A DNA stretch of 64,000 nt, taken from NCBI GenBank assembly GCA_030272155.1, contig CP126191.1:8206501-8270500 (forward strand), in the 5' to 3' direction. The translations under genes and the position numbers were made by a program. The notes below the pieces were generated by a model. It saw nothing but the letters and a program-made list of their open reading frames with translations. It did no database searches and was not told the DNA's origin. The stretch comes from Tetradesmus obliquus (lineage: Eukaryota > Chlorophyta > Chlorophyceae > Sphaeropleales > Scenedesmaceae). Position 1 is the stretch's first letter; every line of letters starts with the position of its first letter. This document shows, one piece after another, positions 13,061 through 26,800 of the stretch.

Positions 13061-16000
13061 GAGCATGGAGTGGCTTGGTTACCACCGGAGTCATACACGA
13101 AACCAGGTGGTGCAACTGCAGCAGCAGCAATGCAAGTAGCGACACAACACACAAGCAATTGGCTGTCAGCCATGTAGCATGTCACGCTGGTTAAAGCAAT
13201 GCCATTCAGAAGGGCCTCGAGATGTCACACTCCAGCTACCTTGACATCCCCCTCGACACACTGCACATCAGCGCACGAAGTCTGATAAACAATATAATCC
13301 TGGAGCAACAGTGCAGCATTGCGTCGCAAGAGCTTGGCACGTGGTGTCACAGGTAGCCGTATCTTCGGCCCAGCAGGTCACAAGCCACAGTTGTGTGAGC
13401 TTGTCAGATTAGTCCCCGCTGCAGCAGTGGTTATCAAATCATTACAGAGTAGTGATGCAAGCTCCACTGCACATCACACCATCAGCTGCTGGCGTCACTC
13501 ACCGCACTCATCCACAGCAATAGCACCCTCGCCCTCCGTCCACAGCTGGTTGTTGCCGGTTCCGGGGCATACCAGGGGCTGACCACCAGCATCAGGGTTG
13601 CCACCAGGGCTGCAGCATGATGAGGAAGCACACAAGAATCAGTACTACTCGCACTTTGTAGACTGCAGCACTCAACAAAGGATTGTTCTGCAGTGCTGCA
13701 ACAGAGCTGCCCTCAGTGGCGCAAAGAGTATGCCAAATGGCACCATTGCAGAGAGGTGTTACTCAGTAGCCACTGTAAAGTTACAGTCTAGTAAGCAGCC
13801 AGGGTGTGCGCAGCTGCGCAGTGCGTGGGTTGCTGCTACATGGTGCAGGAAGACGACTCACCAGTAGGAGTTCTGAGGGCAGGGCTTAGCTCCAAGCCAC
13901 TGGCGGTTGAGGGCCAGCAGAGATGCCAGTGTTGTGGTGACAACCTTCTTCCTGTCATCCACCAGGGCATAACCGCGCTCCAGCCCTGCGGGTCAACACA
14001 ACCACAAATACAGCCATCAGCATCATGCTGCATGATGGGGCAAAGAACATGTGTGCACCTGGCGCAATACTGTCACAGTTGTGTGAACCCTGCTCACACA
14101 GATTGCCCATAGAAAACCTGGTGCATTGGCATGTACCGCAGCAGGGCTAGGGTGTGCTAACCAGTCCGGTGCATTGCTATCACCCGTGGGCAGTGGGCTG
14201 GTGACCAGCCAGCCAGGTTCCTAGGGTCTGACAGTGCACTTGCATGCAGACCACCCAACATGATGTAGCGATGCAGCCACCAGCTACTGGCACATGCCAC
14301 TCACACTTGCAGTCGCTCCTGGAGGTGGAGTTGGCCTTCTCAGTGGTGATGCCCTCTCCAAACTCATCCAGGCAGGTTGTGCAGGATGTGGAGGAGTCGT
14401 AGCTGTCGGAGTACTCGCCCTTGGGGCTGCAAACAGAATCAGGCAGAGCAGCAGCAGCATGTGAGTGGCGGCGGAGAGGAGAGTGCTGTGATGCAGTGTA
14501 TGCATTGCAGTTAGCCATGCATGGGGCAGCAGCTGGGAGATCGTGTGCCGAGCCCACAACATCGCAACATGCGGCCTGGGCATAGGCAGAGAAGCAGGTG
14601 CTGCGCTGGCAAAGTAACATGACTGTGCATAGCATGTGAGGTGTCGGCTCACCAGGGTACCACGGAGTCACCAGCCACGAAAGAGCCAGGTGGGGCCACT
14701 GCAGACAGCACAGCAAGGCAGCAGCACAGCAGCAGCGTTAACAACTGCCAGAGTCATGCTGCCAGCAGTCCATGCGCAGCTTCATGGCGCTTGTGAGTGA
14801 CACACAGCATGCTGTGGACAGCAGTAAGCTGCAGCAGTAAAATATGTTCTTAAACAGCTCAAACTGCTTCACCTGCTACATGTGGCAGCTGTCCTGCCAG
14901 GACCAATCATTGCAGGCAGCATGCAGCGTGCTAGAGGTACCGCCACTCACCGCACACAGCTGAGGAGGTGTGGATGCCAGGGGGGTTGGCAGGGTCTGTC
15001 TTGAAGCCTGGCATGCACCTGGTGCAGGTGGTCTGCTTCTTCAGGCCGACAGTGTACTCATCATCGCCGCAGGCAATGGCGCGGACACCGGATGAGGTCC
15101 TGAAGTAGCGGTAGCCGGGCTTGTTGAAGCAGTCGTTCACTGACCTGGCGCCCGTCTTCAGGGTGACGGTGTTGGGCGGGCAGTTCTTGGCCGTGGTGGT
15201 GGTGGCGCTCTGGCCCAGGGGGCAGAACTGGTTCATCTTGCAGGGAGCGCAGCCGCCGTTGGCCATGGGGTACATGCCAGCAGGGCACTGCAGCGCAGGA
15301 GGGCAGCAGCAGCGCAGAAGTGGGTGAGTGAGGCCGCACACTGGTGTTGCAATGGTAATTGATGCTGGGTGAGGGGGTGTATGGTGGCTCATGCATGTGC
15401 ACGCTGCTGCTGCATTACTGCATGGAGCTGCTGTTGCTGTGGAATGAGTGGCTGCACAGGGTGAGGCAAGAAGAGGGGCTGCCTGGCAACCATAATACGC
15501 GTAAGCGTGTATTGCAGCAGCGAGGGCCTGGCCAGCTGGCAGATGTACTGCTGCAGCACAACATGCCTGAAACAGCTGTCATAAACCACAGTCGGAATAG
15601 CACCGTCTCGTCTGTGCACCTGGTAGCATGTTTTATCCAAGCACTTGCATGCGCAAAATGCTCACCACACACTCGGTCTGCCTGGTGTTGGGGATTCTCG
15701 GGAAGTTGCAGGCCTTGCACTGCCATGCCTTCGTCCTGGAGCTGTACACGCAAGCGGATGCTTCTTTGCAGTATTGGATAGGGCAGGTCTGCTGGCCTGG
15801 GTCGCCGAAGCCTTGCTGCAGCTTGCGACCACCTGGCAGGCGAAGGGCACAGCGCGGGCAGCAGCAGGGGCACGGGCCAGTCAGACGCTGCACAAAAAGG
15901 CAGTTCTGCCTTTGCTGCTATATGCGTGAAGCCTGTTGTCAGCCGGCTGCGACAAAAGGCGCAACCGACGTCGTGCTTCACCAGTGAAAGAGCTCAACCC

Positions 16001-16156
16001 GGATTCCTCGATCGAACATTATGCTGTTCGCAAAGTTCGCAAGTAAGGGCAATGGCGTTGCTGAACGTAGAGCAGCCCCTCACCTAGCGAGTCAGCCTGA
16101 CATACGGCCAGAGCTGCTGCTGCTAAAAGCAGCAGCCGCACAGACATCCCTGTCAT
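7932..16156 (-). CDS. Gene B: large secreted cysteine-rich protein with GCC2/GCC3-like and PAN/Apple-like modules
   Basis: Seventeen exons: 16156-16084, 15832-15666, 15287-14951, 14698-14653, 14426-14305, 13985-13862, 13609-13503, 13115-13042, 12783-12606, 12399-12071, 11820-11735, 11540-11308, 11097-10857, 10577-10359, 10176-9849, 9568-9228 and 8976-7932. They total 4050 nt and 1349 aa with no frame conflict. Exon 1 encodes a clear signal peptide (MTGMSVRLLLLAAAALAVCQ), which fixes the start. Residues 25-705 are cysteine-rich modules of the ephrin-receptor-like GCC2/GCC3 type (CPKGEY, then CTTC, then TTEKANS, then DCK). Residues 706-888 hold two PAN/Apple-like modules (NLKTCAQRCRDNATCAAVTF, then CLDFCTNSNLCVGARF). 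Residues 889-1349 carry a repeated unit, GYYYTG followed by C-x-x-G-x-x-C-x-G. No membrane segment or GPI signal is evident, so the protein is probably secreted. Function is unknown; a wall, matrix or adhesion role is inferred. Paralogues are A, C and D. Confidence 0.85.
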
Positions 16157-17269
16157 GGGCTTCAGCAGTAACCAAAGGAGTGAAGAAGCGCTGCTATGTC
16201 AAGACTGGAGTTGTAGGTGTGTGTTGGGTGCAAGTGATCGTGTGATTTGCTGGAGTGAGAAAAGTATCAGGCACGGAAGTCCTTGATGAAAGTTGCAGGT
16301 GCTCCAGCTCTTTATGAAGGGCAACGCGATGCCGGGCGTGGTGGATGCGTGCTTTAGGTCAGCGTGAACTTGACAGCGAATCTGCTTCTCACTGTTTTTT
16401 TCCAGTGAGCAAAACAGTGACGGACTTCTGACATCAGTGTTCACACCGAAACACTTTGTGAAGCTTTTCAGGTCGCCATATGTCGTTGCTTTGTTTCCTT
16501 CTAATGCACCACAGAAGCATCGTTCGAGCTTAAGCATACTCGGTGTAGCAGGCTGTTATCAGCACTGACTCCACGGAGTGCGCCCGTAGTTGGATATAGT
16601 CTATGTAAAACATTATTGTTTGATGCATTACTGCAGTTCAGACTATTGCCGCGTCTGTGGGCACCACTGCGAGCACAGCAGTGCTTTTGGATCCCCATGC
16701 CCTGTTGAACGGCAAACTTGATGTCAAGATCATAACATACATACAAAGTTGGTGCTTAGGTGAAATGCCGTGCAGTTGGCTTGAAAGACCGATAGTGTGA
16801 ACTTTGGCAGAAGTGCCAACCAACCTCCTGCGAACTTTGAAGTTCTCGCTCGGGTCCCTCACTGTCTGGAAAAAGTGAGATTTTTTTGAACGGATCGAGG
16901 AGGAGTCGGACAGTCTTTAACAAATCAAAACCTACTTTATGTGTTTTTCGGCATCACGAACAGCCATCGAGTGCGCAGTGCAGCAGACAGGAGCCCGACA
17001 TAGACACACCACAACACCCTTTTCGTCGCAACATGCTGCACGTTCTCCGGTGCATTGGGAAAGATGCGCAGAAGAATGTCATTACGATCTCTCCGGCTGT
17101 GCAGGGAGTGCCGACACCACGCAGGGCACGCGTGTCGGCCACAAATTCAGTATCTTGAACAGCTGTGCAGTGTGCACCCTGCATTTACAAGGAGTCTTTG
17201 CATTTCAGAGATGCAGCACCCACAAGGAGACGGCACGACCACAGCACCCTTCGAAAACCGAATACGTCA
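16157..17269. other. Intergenic: gene B promoter side and SCYL2-like 3' side
   Basis: No gene is supported. The region lies between the B start codon and the stop codon of the SCYL2-like gene. Both genes are on the minus strand, so it should hold the B promoter and the SCYL2-like 3' UTR. Minus-strand open frames of 112 and 81 codons show no motif. Confidence 0.5.
17185..17189 (-). terminator. Putative poly(A) signal TGTAA of the SCYL2-like gene
   Basis: TGTAA on the minus strand, 81 bases after the TAA stop at 17270, fits the usual distance for chlorophycean 3' ends. Confidence 0.35.
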
Positions 17270-20200
17270 TTACAGCAGCAAGTCCGAGCCCCACTGCTGC
17301 CCTGCAGTAACTCTCTGTGCACCAGCATTCATGCCAGCAGTGGGGCGCCCACCTCCAGCCAAAGCAGCAAAAGGGTCCCCTGTGCTGCCACTACTGGTGG
17401 GTGCTGCTGCCAAGCTGCTAAAAGGGTCTGACCCGGCTGCCCTGTGTGGCGCTGCAGCCATGCTGCTGCTGCTGCTGCTGCCCCCTAGCAGTCCAGCAAA
17501 TGGATCTGCGCTGCTGCTGCTGCTGCTGCTGGTGCCAGCCATAGCAGTGCCTCGGCTACCAGCGTTGATCTGCGTCGATGCAGAAGGCGGGGGTGCAAGT
17601 GACATGGCTGGCTGGTGCTGCTGTGCACCAACACCTGCTCCAGGCATTGCAAGCCCGCCAAACAAGTCAACATTGCCGCTGGTGCCTAAGTGAGTAGTAC
17701 TGGTGCCGAGGCTGTTCAGAGACATGCCTGATAGCATGCCGCCGACACCAGCTGCCGCAGAGCTGCTAAAGATGTCTGGGGCAGGCATGCCAGAGCCAAC
17801 CCCAGCACCTGCAGTTGCTTGCATCCGCTGCTGCTGCTGCTGCTGCTGGCTGCTTATGCTACTGCTCCACCCTGCTGCACTGCTGCTGCTGCTTGGTATG
17901 CTGCTGCCACCGATCGACCCAGCGGTGCTGCTGCTCCATGCAGCAGAACTCCAGGAGCTTGCTGCTGTTGGTGCTATGCTGCTGCTGTATGTGCTGCTGC
18001 TGCCCATCGGCGTGCTGCTACTGCTGCTGCCAGGGCCTATTGCCACATCCCAGGAAGCAGCAGCCATCGAGTTCCTGCCGCTGCCACCTGCACTGCTTGG
18101 CTGGGAGCTTACGCCACCCAGGCTGCTGTTGCTGCCGCCCAGCCCCGACCCTGCTAAACCCCCGGCGCTGCCTAAACCTGAACCTGCAGGCTTGGAGCCA
18201 GCTGCTGCAGCGGCATTCGCCGTGCCTGCTGCCTCTGCTGCTGCTGCCAGGGCGCTGCCTGTCTTCTCTGCAACTGTATCCAGCAGCGAGCGCACAGTGC
18301 TGATGTGGCTGCCAAACAGCTGCGGGTTGAGGCCTGGTGACACTAGCAGCGGGCACAGCAGCGGCAGCACCTTTATGCAGGTGAGCTCCGGCCCATAGTG
18401 CTTGCCTATGGCGTCACCCAGCCGCAGCACAGCCATCGCGGTGCCTGCTGAGCGGTCCACTGCCACAATCTGCAGGCAGGGCAGCATGAGAAGCAGCAGG
18501 TGCAGCAGTGCAAAGCCGACGACGTGAGATCAAACCGCATGGGGGTAGCAGGGTCGCCATACGCACGCAGCAACAGCGCCTGAAAAGGAAAGAACTGGCT
18601 TACCGGACAGCGTTGCAACTGCAACCCCTCCGCAGAACAGCCGCTAGCACACAGCACGTGCATGCTTTTGGTCTGATCCAGCTCTGCAATCACACATCAT
18701 GATGGCCAGGCCCGCTCCTCACCTGGCTGCACACGTCCAGCATTGCGCCTGCAGCCTCCTTATCAAGCCTGTGTGCTGCTTGGGCCATGAGCGCCAGTGC
18801 ACTGGTGCGCACCACCAGGCTGGTCGTGCGCAGGCACAGGCCCACCACGCGCGGCATCAGCTGCTCCCGCAGCAGGGCATACGGCATGTCTGGGGCCAGC
18901 CGCTGCAGGCAGCAGCACACAGCAGCAGCAGCAGTAAGGAAGCCGGTGCAGCGCACGGCACGTGGTTGCGCGGAAACAAGCACCGTGACATACATGCACA
19001 GGCCCGCCCCACGAAGTATGCTATGCGGTGTAAACACCACAGCGTTGATTTTTTTTTTACCAGGGGGGACGAAATCCTACTGGCTAGTCACACGCAGCAG
19101 CCAGGCGAACCACAGCGTTGATTGCCGTCTCCCAACACACCACACCGCCCGCTCACGCAAACGTACAGCTGCAGCAGCGCACCTGCAGCGCCTTGAGCGT
19201 CTCCTCCTGTGCGCGTGTGCTGTTGGAGTCAAACGCGCGCAGCATCAGCGGCACCAGCACGCTGGCGTGCGCGTCACTGCAGGAACACACAGGGCAGCAG
19301 AAACACGCGCAACACGCCACAGCGTCGCACCATTGGTAAAGCATACCGCCAAGCAGCCCCATGCAAAAGCTCACTGGCAAGTGCACACGCACCGATGCAG
19401 CAACAGGAGACAAGTTTCACAGGGAGCTTCGCAACAGCACCAGCACTTAACTGCTCGATCGCTGCCGCAGCTGCCTCTGAAAGCCGCACTGCAAGCAGGC
19501 GTGCTAGCCCAGCCAGCAACCCACATGCAGCCAGCTGCAACCCCCGCGCGCCCGCACCCCACCTGGGCATCAGGTTGTAGAACACAGACAGATGCCGCAC
19601 CAGCGCCAGCAGCACCTCCCCGTCCGCATGCTCAAAGATCGGCTTCAGCACCGGCAAGATGCCACTCGCAGCAAAGCCCTGCGGCTTCATGCGGCCCATG
19701 ATGGCCAGCACGACTGGCAGCGCTGCCAGTGCGACTGCGTCGCTGCGCATCTCCTGCACGATGGGCGGCAGCACGCGGTGCTGCAGCAGCCGGTCGTCAA
19801 ACTGCTGCCAGCAGCTGGACAGGTCACGCAGGAAGGCCACCTGCGAGGACAGCAAAGCAGCGTGTGCGCAAACCGTCCGCCATGTTAGAGAAGGAGTGTT
19901 GGGGGATGGAGGCTTGTCGGCGATGGGCAATGGCAGGAGGCGGGACGAGAGACAGTACCCGCAGTAGGGCTTGACTGGGGATGCATGCACCCCAGCAGGA
20001 GGTGGCTGCACAGCACGTTGCAGGCTGAGCAAGCGGCTGCACGTGCACAGCGCTGTGCAGAGCGCTGCGCGCAGCACATTGCGCGCGACTTATGTCTGTG
20101 CATGCATTGCTGGTGTGCCTCAGGATGATACTTAACCTCGAGTAATGTGATCAACCAAGTGTCTGCAGCGGCAAGCGCCTACAACTGCAGTGCCTGCTTG

Positions 20201-23040
20201 CTGCTGCAACGCGCACCTTCTGCCCGCTGTCGCGCTGCAGGATGCTGTCCAGGAACTTGAGGCAGCGCAGAAGCATGTCCTCGGCAAACCACTGGCAGCC
20301 AGCAAACGCAGCGGCGTTTGGCCGCGCAGCTGCAGACTGCGACAGCATCGCCCGTAGCAGCGGCTGCAGCACAAATGCAGGCGTGTGCACAGCAGCAGTA
20401 GGCACGTGAGTGTCACGCGAGCGCGGCAATGCATGCAAATGGGCAGCAGTCACAGTCAGGAGTCAAGCTTGTGGAGCACATTCACACCTCATCCATGCAG
20501 CAGACACGCACAGCAGCACAGGTAGGCACGCTTGCAACAACTTCAATGTGCACAATATACCCGCACATCCGCATGGCCCTTCCTATTTGCACACTACTCC
20601 TCACACATCACAGCCCCACCTGCAAGCTGCCAGTCACGCCGCTCATGTCTGCACTGCCCAGCCCACTCAGCCTGCTGCGGTAATCGCCAGTGCTGCTGCC
20701 AACTGGCAACAGCTGCCTGCCTGCCAGCAGCTGGTAGCACAGCGCTGCCAGGCTGAAGCAGTCGGCTGCGCCAGACAGGCTGGCTGCACTGCTGGCCATG
20801 CAGCCGCCCACAAGCTCAGGCGCGGTGTATGGCAGGGGCGGCTGCAGCAGACAGAGCAGCACATGCGGCAGCCCCCCAGGGCGTCACAGGAGGCAGAGGC
20901 AAAAACACACGCTGTCAGTGCAGCACCAGGGCACGAACAGACGCAACACACTGGTCAGCGGCGAAGGCAGCCCACCAATGCACATCCACGTCCATTCGCT
21001 GTACAAAGCACAGAAAAGCACAGAGGCAGCGCACCGCTATACACAAAAGCCAGGTTACTCAGCCCTCAAGCATGGTCCTAGCTCGCCGCCACAACGCCAT
21101 TACCGCTCCCCAACTCACCGCGCAGTACTCCTCCCATGGAGAGGGGTGTGCGCTCGTGTACTCAAACGCCACAGCAGCGCCACTCGGGCCTCCAAAGTCC
21201 GCAATGCCGCCGGCAAACTCAAAGCCTGCCAGCTTCCAGCCGCCGTCCTTTGTAACATTGACACTTCCAGGGTTCAGGTTGCAGTGCGCCAGCCGCGCCT
21301 CGCTGTGCAGGAAGTGCAGCGTGTCTGCGATGTGGCACAGCCCATACTTGACCTCCAAAGTGCTGAGAACAGCACCCGATCTGTCTTCTGGGGCTGCCGG
21401 CACGTCCCTGAATTGCGTAAGCATGTTGGCGAGGCTGCCAAAGATGGGCTCTGTTACAAATACCATCTGGCCGCCGGTCTCCTCAAGCGGCTCGATGACC
21501 TTGATTACGCCAGGGTGCTTGATCTGCGCGACGCAGAGCAGAGCAGAGAAGTTGGATCGATGATCAAGCAGCTGCGGAACTGCACAGGGCAGCTGCCGGA
21601 CTGCAGCGCGCAGCTGCACTCAGGAAGCCGGTGCGCCAAACAGAACCTGGCACCTTTGATGCATCAAGTGCACTACGATGTTCACGTGCTGTTGCTGCAG
21701 CTTCAAGGCACAATCGTACGCTGGTGCCAGCATAGCTGGGGCGCGCAACTCTGAACAGCTCTTTGATGTGACCTGCCAAGCTGCTTGACAGCAATGCACT
21801 GCCAGCACAAGCTGCAGCATGCAGTACACAACAGGCTCACGCTGATTCCTGCGACTTCAAGCCAAACCTGCCTAACTGCTGCTGCTGCTGCTGCTGCGGT
21901 CATGCCTGATGCCGTCCACTCTGCTGCTGTCAGAATTTGCTGAAGCCGGCAGGCACCTCCACACACGACCACCGCTGCCACCTGATGCTGCGATGGCTGT
22001 TGCTGCTGTGGCCGCACCTTGACCAGCTGGTTGCAGCTGCGCCGCTGCAGCTCAAAGAAGCTGTCAAAGCCCCGCGCCCGCCCAGCCCTGCAAATGCACC
22101 GCATGGGCACGTGATACAGCAGACAGTGATCGGTAGGATTGAACGCGTTAAACAAATGCGCGCACGCCGTGCATGTACTCATGCAGCGCCGTCAACTGCT
22201 GGCAGTAGCTTGCAACACTGCGAGGGGCAAGACAGCAATGTACCTTCACGTCATCAGCGTTCCTGCTGCTGCTGCTGCTGCTGCTGCTGCAGCTTCAGGC
22301 ACAAATCACTGCACACACCTGCTGGCCTGATCAATGAGGCCCTTCTTGTCCAAGATCCACACAGATGCCTCCGGAAACACAGCACCTGTGAAGTGAAGCA
22401 AACATATGCAGCATGTTACCCATGCGCAGCACGAGCACGCGTTAACGAAGCCCTGTCTATGACTGGCACAGTGCCACGCGTGCCTCACTACTGTGGAAAG
22501 CGAAAGGAGGTGTAGCAGGAATGTACACACATGATGCCTGGCTGTGCTGAGCAACCTCGTTGAACATGCAGCATGCACAGGCCAGGCTGCTGTGCTCACA
22601 GCACTGCGCAAGCTCAGCATGGCTGCGTGCTGGAAGCAAATGCGCCGCGTGGCCGCAGACACTGTCAATCAGCTGTGGCTGCTGCTGCCATGCGGCTGAC
22701 GCTGTGGGTTGGGCTTACCAGGTTTCTTGTTCACTGCTGCAAATATCTTCCAGCTGTTGCCTGGCCCTGCTGTGGCCACATGGCCAGCAAGCTGTGTGTG
22801 CGCCACAAGGTGAAGCATGCCAGCAAAGAGCACGTCAGAAGCACTGCCGCCCTCAGCACACAGAACTCATGCGTGTCCGAGGCAGGCACGTACCTTGTAG
22901 TCTTTCAGGCACTTCAGTGTCAGGACATCTTCTGCCAGGTCCTTGGCAACCTCTGCTGCACGGCTCACTGCCCCAGCAGCTACTGTTAGAGATGTAGTAA
23001 GCCCTTTCTTGAGCTTCTCGTAGTAGTTGCTGTAGCCCAT
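17270..23040 (-). CDS. SCYL2: SCYL2-like pseudokinase with HEAT repeats and adaptor-binding tail
   Basis: Eleven exons: 23040-22894, 22791-22719, 22385-22319, 22087-22018, 21523-21119, 20841-20620, 20363-20217, 19840-19563, 19276-19183, 18902-18723 and 18469-17270 (960 aa). Residues about 50-340 form a kinase-like domain: GPGNSWKIFAAV, IKHPGVIKVIEPLEETGG, and VFVTEPIFGSLANML, typical of SCYL2. The catalytic loop reads HCNLN instead of HRDLK..N and the metal-binding motif reads GFEF instead of DFG, so it is probably catalytically dead. Residues 345-650 are helical HEAT-like repeats, with IVAVDRSAGTAMAVLRLGDA close to plant SCYL2. The Ser/Gln-rich tail contains three DPF motifs (about residues 883, 909 and 926) and a DLF motif. 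DPF binds the AP-2 appendage, matching the known role of SCYL2 in clathrin-coated vesicle traffic at the trans-Golgi and endosomes. The gene is divergent from gamma-tubulin. Confidence 0.88.
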
Positions 23041-23810
23041 GTTTGGGAGGAGCAGGGGACGGTTAGCACTGCCTCATACAGGCCTGTAGTTTGCTCCCCC
23101 CGGCACGTAGTTGTGAATATGTGCAGTTATGACAACGTGACATTATATATTAACATCACACTGGCAACCATGAAGGTGCTGTGGGACGATCAGTTGCAGG
23201 ACAGAGTGTTCAGGAAGAAATGGGCACTGGGGTAGACTCTACAAGTTATAAACCAAACGCATAGCTGAGTAAAGTGTTTTAAACGACGTGCACCTAGCCC
23301 AGGACTACGTACTCTGGTTCAGGGCTTGTCGTGTTCAAGTCTGGGTGGTGGGCTGCTGTGCATGGCCGATCAATTGTAGCCTGTTGTTTTGTACAGACAA
23401 TCAAAGAAGTTCGGAGTAAGTCATCACCCCAAACCTGCCCCCGCCACGGACCGCTTGATTTGAACTTTTGCCTCATCGTTCTCTTTTGTCGATGACCGCA
23501 ACGCAGCACGGCCAAGTGGAACCTCACACCAACCTACACATGGACGTGATTAGCGGCCGTTGAGAGCCTAGGTTGCAATCTTTGTGTCAGCAGACGCAGC
23601 AGAGGCACTGAAGAGAGGTGCCTTACAGCTCAGGCCACCATCGTTGGCAAAAGCACCGACATAAAGGAGTAACACACGCAACAGGTGCACTGCTGCAGTA
23701 GCGGTTGCAAGCCCCTTGGTGCCCTGCAAGGCGTAGGCGGGCAGCACTGGAGAGCACAGCAACAGCAACAGCTGCTTCACTCACACACCACCACATAGAC
23801 CTGCGGCACA
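23041..23810. promoter_or_regulatory. Divergent promoter region between the SCYL2-like gene and gamma-tubulin
   Basis: These 770 bases separate two start codons on opposite strands, so both promoters and 5' UTRs must lie here. No TATA box or other element can be assigned with confidence. Confidence 0.5.
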
Positions 23811-26800
23811 ATGCCTAGGGAGATCATCAATATTCAAGTTGGGCAGTGTGGAAACCAAGTGGGCAGTGAGTTCTGGCGGAAGGTGGGTGCACAGTAGGCA
23901 TGTACAGCACAAAGCATGTATTTGTCTGCGCAGCATGCAGCAGTGCTGACCTACAAGCATGCCGATAGGCCAAAGCATGTGCTTAAGAAGGTCTTTTTTC
24001 TTGCTGGCTGCCTTTTCTGCAGCTCTGCTCAGAGCACGGAATCAGCAAAGATGGCATGCTGGAAGACTTTGCAACACAGGTGAGTTTGATGCTGAGATCC
24101 ACATATGTGCAGCTACAAACATCATGTTCTTGTCAAGAACGCATCTTTCATCATGCTTGCATCAGCAGTCAGAAGAGCTGCCCAAGCAACAAGCGCCACC
24201 ACGCAGCAGCAGCAGCAGCAGCACCACTACTATGGCAGCTGCTGACTCTGCAGCGGGTTGCTCTGCGCTGCCTGTTGCAGGGTGGCGACAGGAAGGACGT
24301 GTTCTTTTATCAGGCAGATGACGAGCACTACGTGCCCCGCGCTATACTGCTCGACCTGGAGCCACGGTGCGTGCAGCGCACATGTGTGTTGGCAGACGCG
24401 TCTCTGCAGGCAGTGCCAGGCATGAGCTCCTCTGCGACGCTTGCAGGAGAGAGCAGCGTTGCCATGGCAGGGGCTGCAGATTACATCCATGCAACACCAG
24501 CAAGTGCACTTGGTGATCAGCAAGTTGCTTGCAGTGGCTGATGCGCTGCATGTGTTGCTCAAGGTACCCTTCCTCGCATCCTCCACGTGGCTCCTAGTTA
24601 ACTTATGTGCACCTTGCCGCCTGTGCGTTTGTTGGTTTTGATTGTCTGCTGCAGCGTGATCAACGGCATCCAGACCTCCGACATCGCCAACCTGTTCAAC
24701 CCGGAGAACATCTTCATCTCCAAGGAGGGTGGCGGCGCAGGCAACAACTGGGCCAGCGGCTTCACGCAGGGCGAGCAGGTGCAGGAGACGCTGCTGGACA
24801 TGATAGGTGCGGCTGCAGACATGATGTCGGAAAGGCTGGTTGTTGGTGTTGTTTTGCGGAAGGGCGTTGCTTTGTCCTTTGTCAGCAGTGGCAGCGGCAT
24901 AGTCGGCACGTTGCTATGGCGGCCAGACCAGGTGGCAAGCTCCGTCCGCAACTGATTCAGAACGCCTGCAGGCGCGTTGAGTGCGCTATGCACTGCCATG
25001 CTTGTCCCGTGGTGTTCTGTCCCGCTCTGCACACAACGCACCCAGCCCAACCGTTCTATTGCCTGCTTCTGTGGCATGCTGTTGCCGCCGCCGCCGCTGC
25101 TGCTGCTGCTGCTGCTGCCGGCCACAGACCGCGAGGCGGAGTACTGTGACAGCCTTGAGGGCTTCACGCTGTGCCACAGCATTGCGGGAGGCACCGGCAG
25201 CGGCATGGGCAGCTACCTGCTGGAGCTGCTCAGCGACAGGTGGAACAAGAAGCTCATACAGACCTACAGGTGAGTGACGCGCGGGATAGGGCTTGGTGTG
25301 GCACTCCCTGACGTGGGCGGCGCAGCGCTGCAGGGACAGGGTATGTTTGGTGTAACAGCGGGTGCGCCAGGCGCCTGTGCTGCTGCGTGTGGTAACTGGC
25401 GGGAGCAGTGCAGGTGGCATGTGTGCTACGGAGCGGGTTTGGTGTCAGCGCAGCCCTGCTTGCATCACAAGCGCTGCGTGGCGTGGGCCACAGTGTGGTG
25501 CGCGGCGCTGCCACCAAACAACACCGCATCAACAACACTCTTCACTCAGACACACACTTGATCGCCTTGCTGCCGTGCAGCGTGTTCCCCAACCAGAGTG
25601 AGTCCAGCGACGTGGTGGTGCAGCCCTACAACTCGCTGCTAACGCTGAAGCGGCTGACGCAGAATGCAGATGCAGTGGTGGTGCTGGACAACACGGCGCT
25701 GGACCGCATTGCTGTGGAGCGGCTGCACGTAGAGAACCCCACGTTTGCGCAGATCAACAGCCTGGTGTCCACAGTCATGGCAGCTTCCACCACTACGCTG
25801 CGCTACCCAGGTGCGTTGGTGATAATGAGGCTACAGCATGGGCGTTTTGCGCATGTCTCTGCAATGTTGGGCATTCTCTAATGTTGCAGGGTGGCAGTGT
25901 GAGGGTCGGCAGCAAGGTGAAGTACCAGCGCAACAGGGTGGTGGACTGCCAGGCGGCATGTTAGGCGGGTGCTGCAACAACTCGCACATGCTTGTTGCAT
26001 GTGCTCTCCTTGATGCATGGTGTCCTGCGCCGCGCGGCACTCACCAGGCCTATCATCCTTGCATCTGCACATGACCCTGCACCTGGTCAAACCCGGTCAA
26101 ACTCAATATCAAACTGCCCCGCGCTGCTGCCTTCTCCTGCAGGCTACATGAACAACGACCTGGTGGGGCTCATCGCCTCCCTCATCCCCACGCCACGCTG
26201 CCACTTCCTGCAGACCGGCTACACGCCGCTGACCGTTGAGAACGAGTCAGGGCTGGTCAACAGCAGCATCCGCAAGACCACGGTGCTGGACGTGATGCGG
26301 CGCCTGCTGCAGCCCAAGAACCTCATGGTGAGGTTGGCAGGCTTTGAGTTTGTGTGGTCCACGCTAGAGTGTGGGCTGTGGCGTTGCGGCACCGTGGTGG
26401 GTGGGGTGTGTGTGGCGGTATGGCATGAGTGCGCATGCTAGGCCGGGCACATTGGTGGGTGCCAAGTGTGTGACTTGCGGAAATGCATGTGAGTTGTAAC
26501 CTGCCCTGAGAGTATCTGCTTCTGTACCCCAAGGGTTGTTAGGCAGCTGTTGCTTGTAAGACGCACAGGGATTATGCGCATGCCTTAGCATGTATGCGGC
26601 TCACATGCGCATGCGGCACTCTTCGAATCCCACCGCACAACAGCCGCAATCCACCCAACTCACCAGCCCGGCATCTGTCATCCCGTCCTGTGCATGCCAC
26701 GCTTACCTACGCTTGAATGGCCTGATTTGCAGGTGTCGCCGCACGCGCGCGCCAAGGACCTGGCCAGCAGCCGCTACATCAGCATCCTGAACATCATCCA

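Noticed and set aside
17703-18398. Long plus-strand open frames opposite the last SCYL2-like exon (also 17055-17693 and 18787-19701)
   Set aside because: They are antisense shadows of GC- and CTG-rich coding sequence, full of Leu/Pro/Ala runs, with no motif or splice logic. The minus-strand SCYL2 model explains the region.
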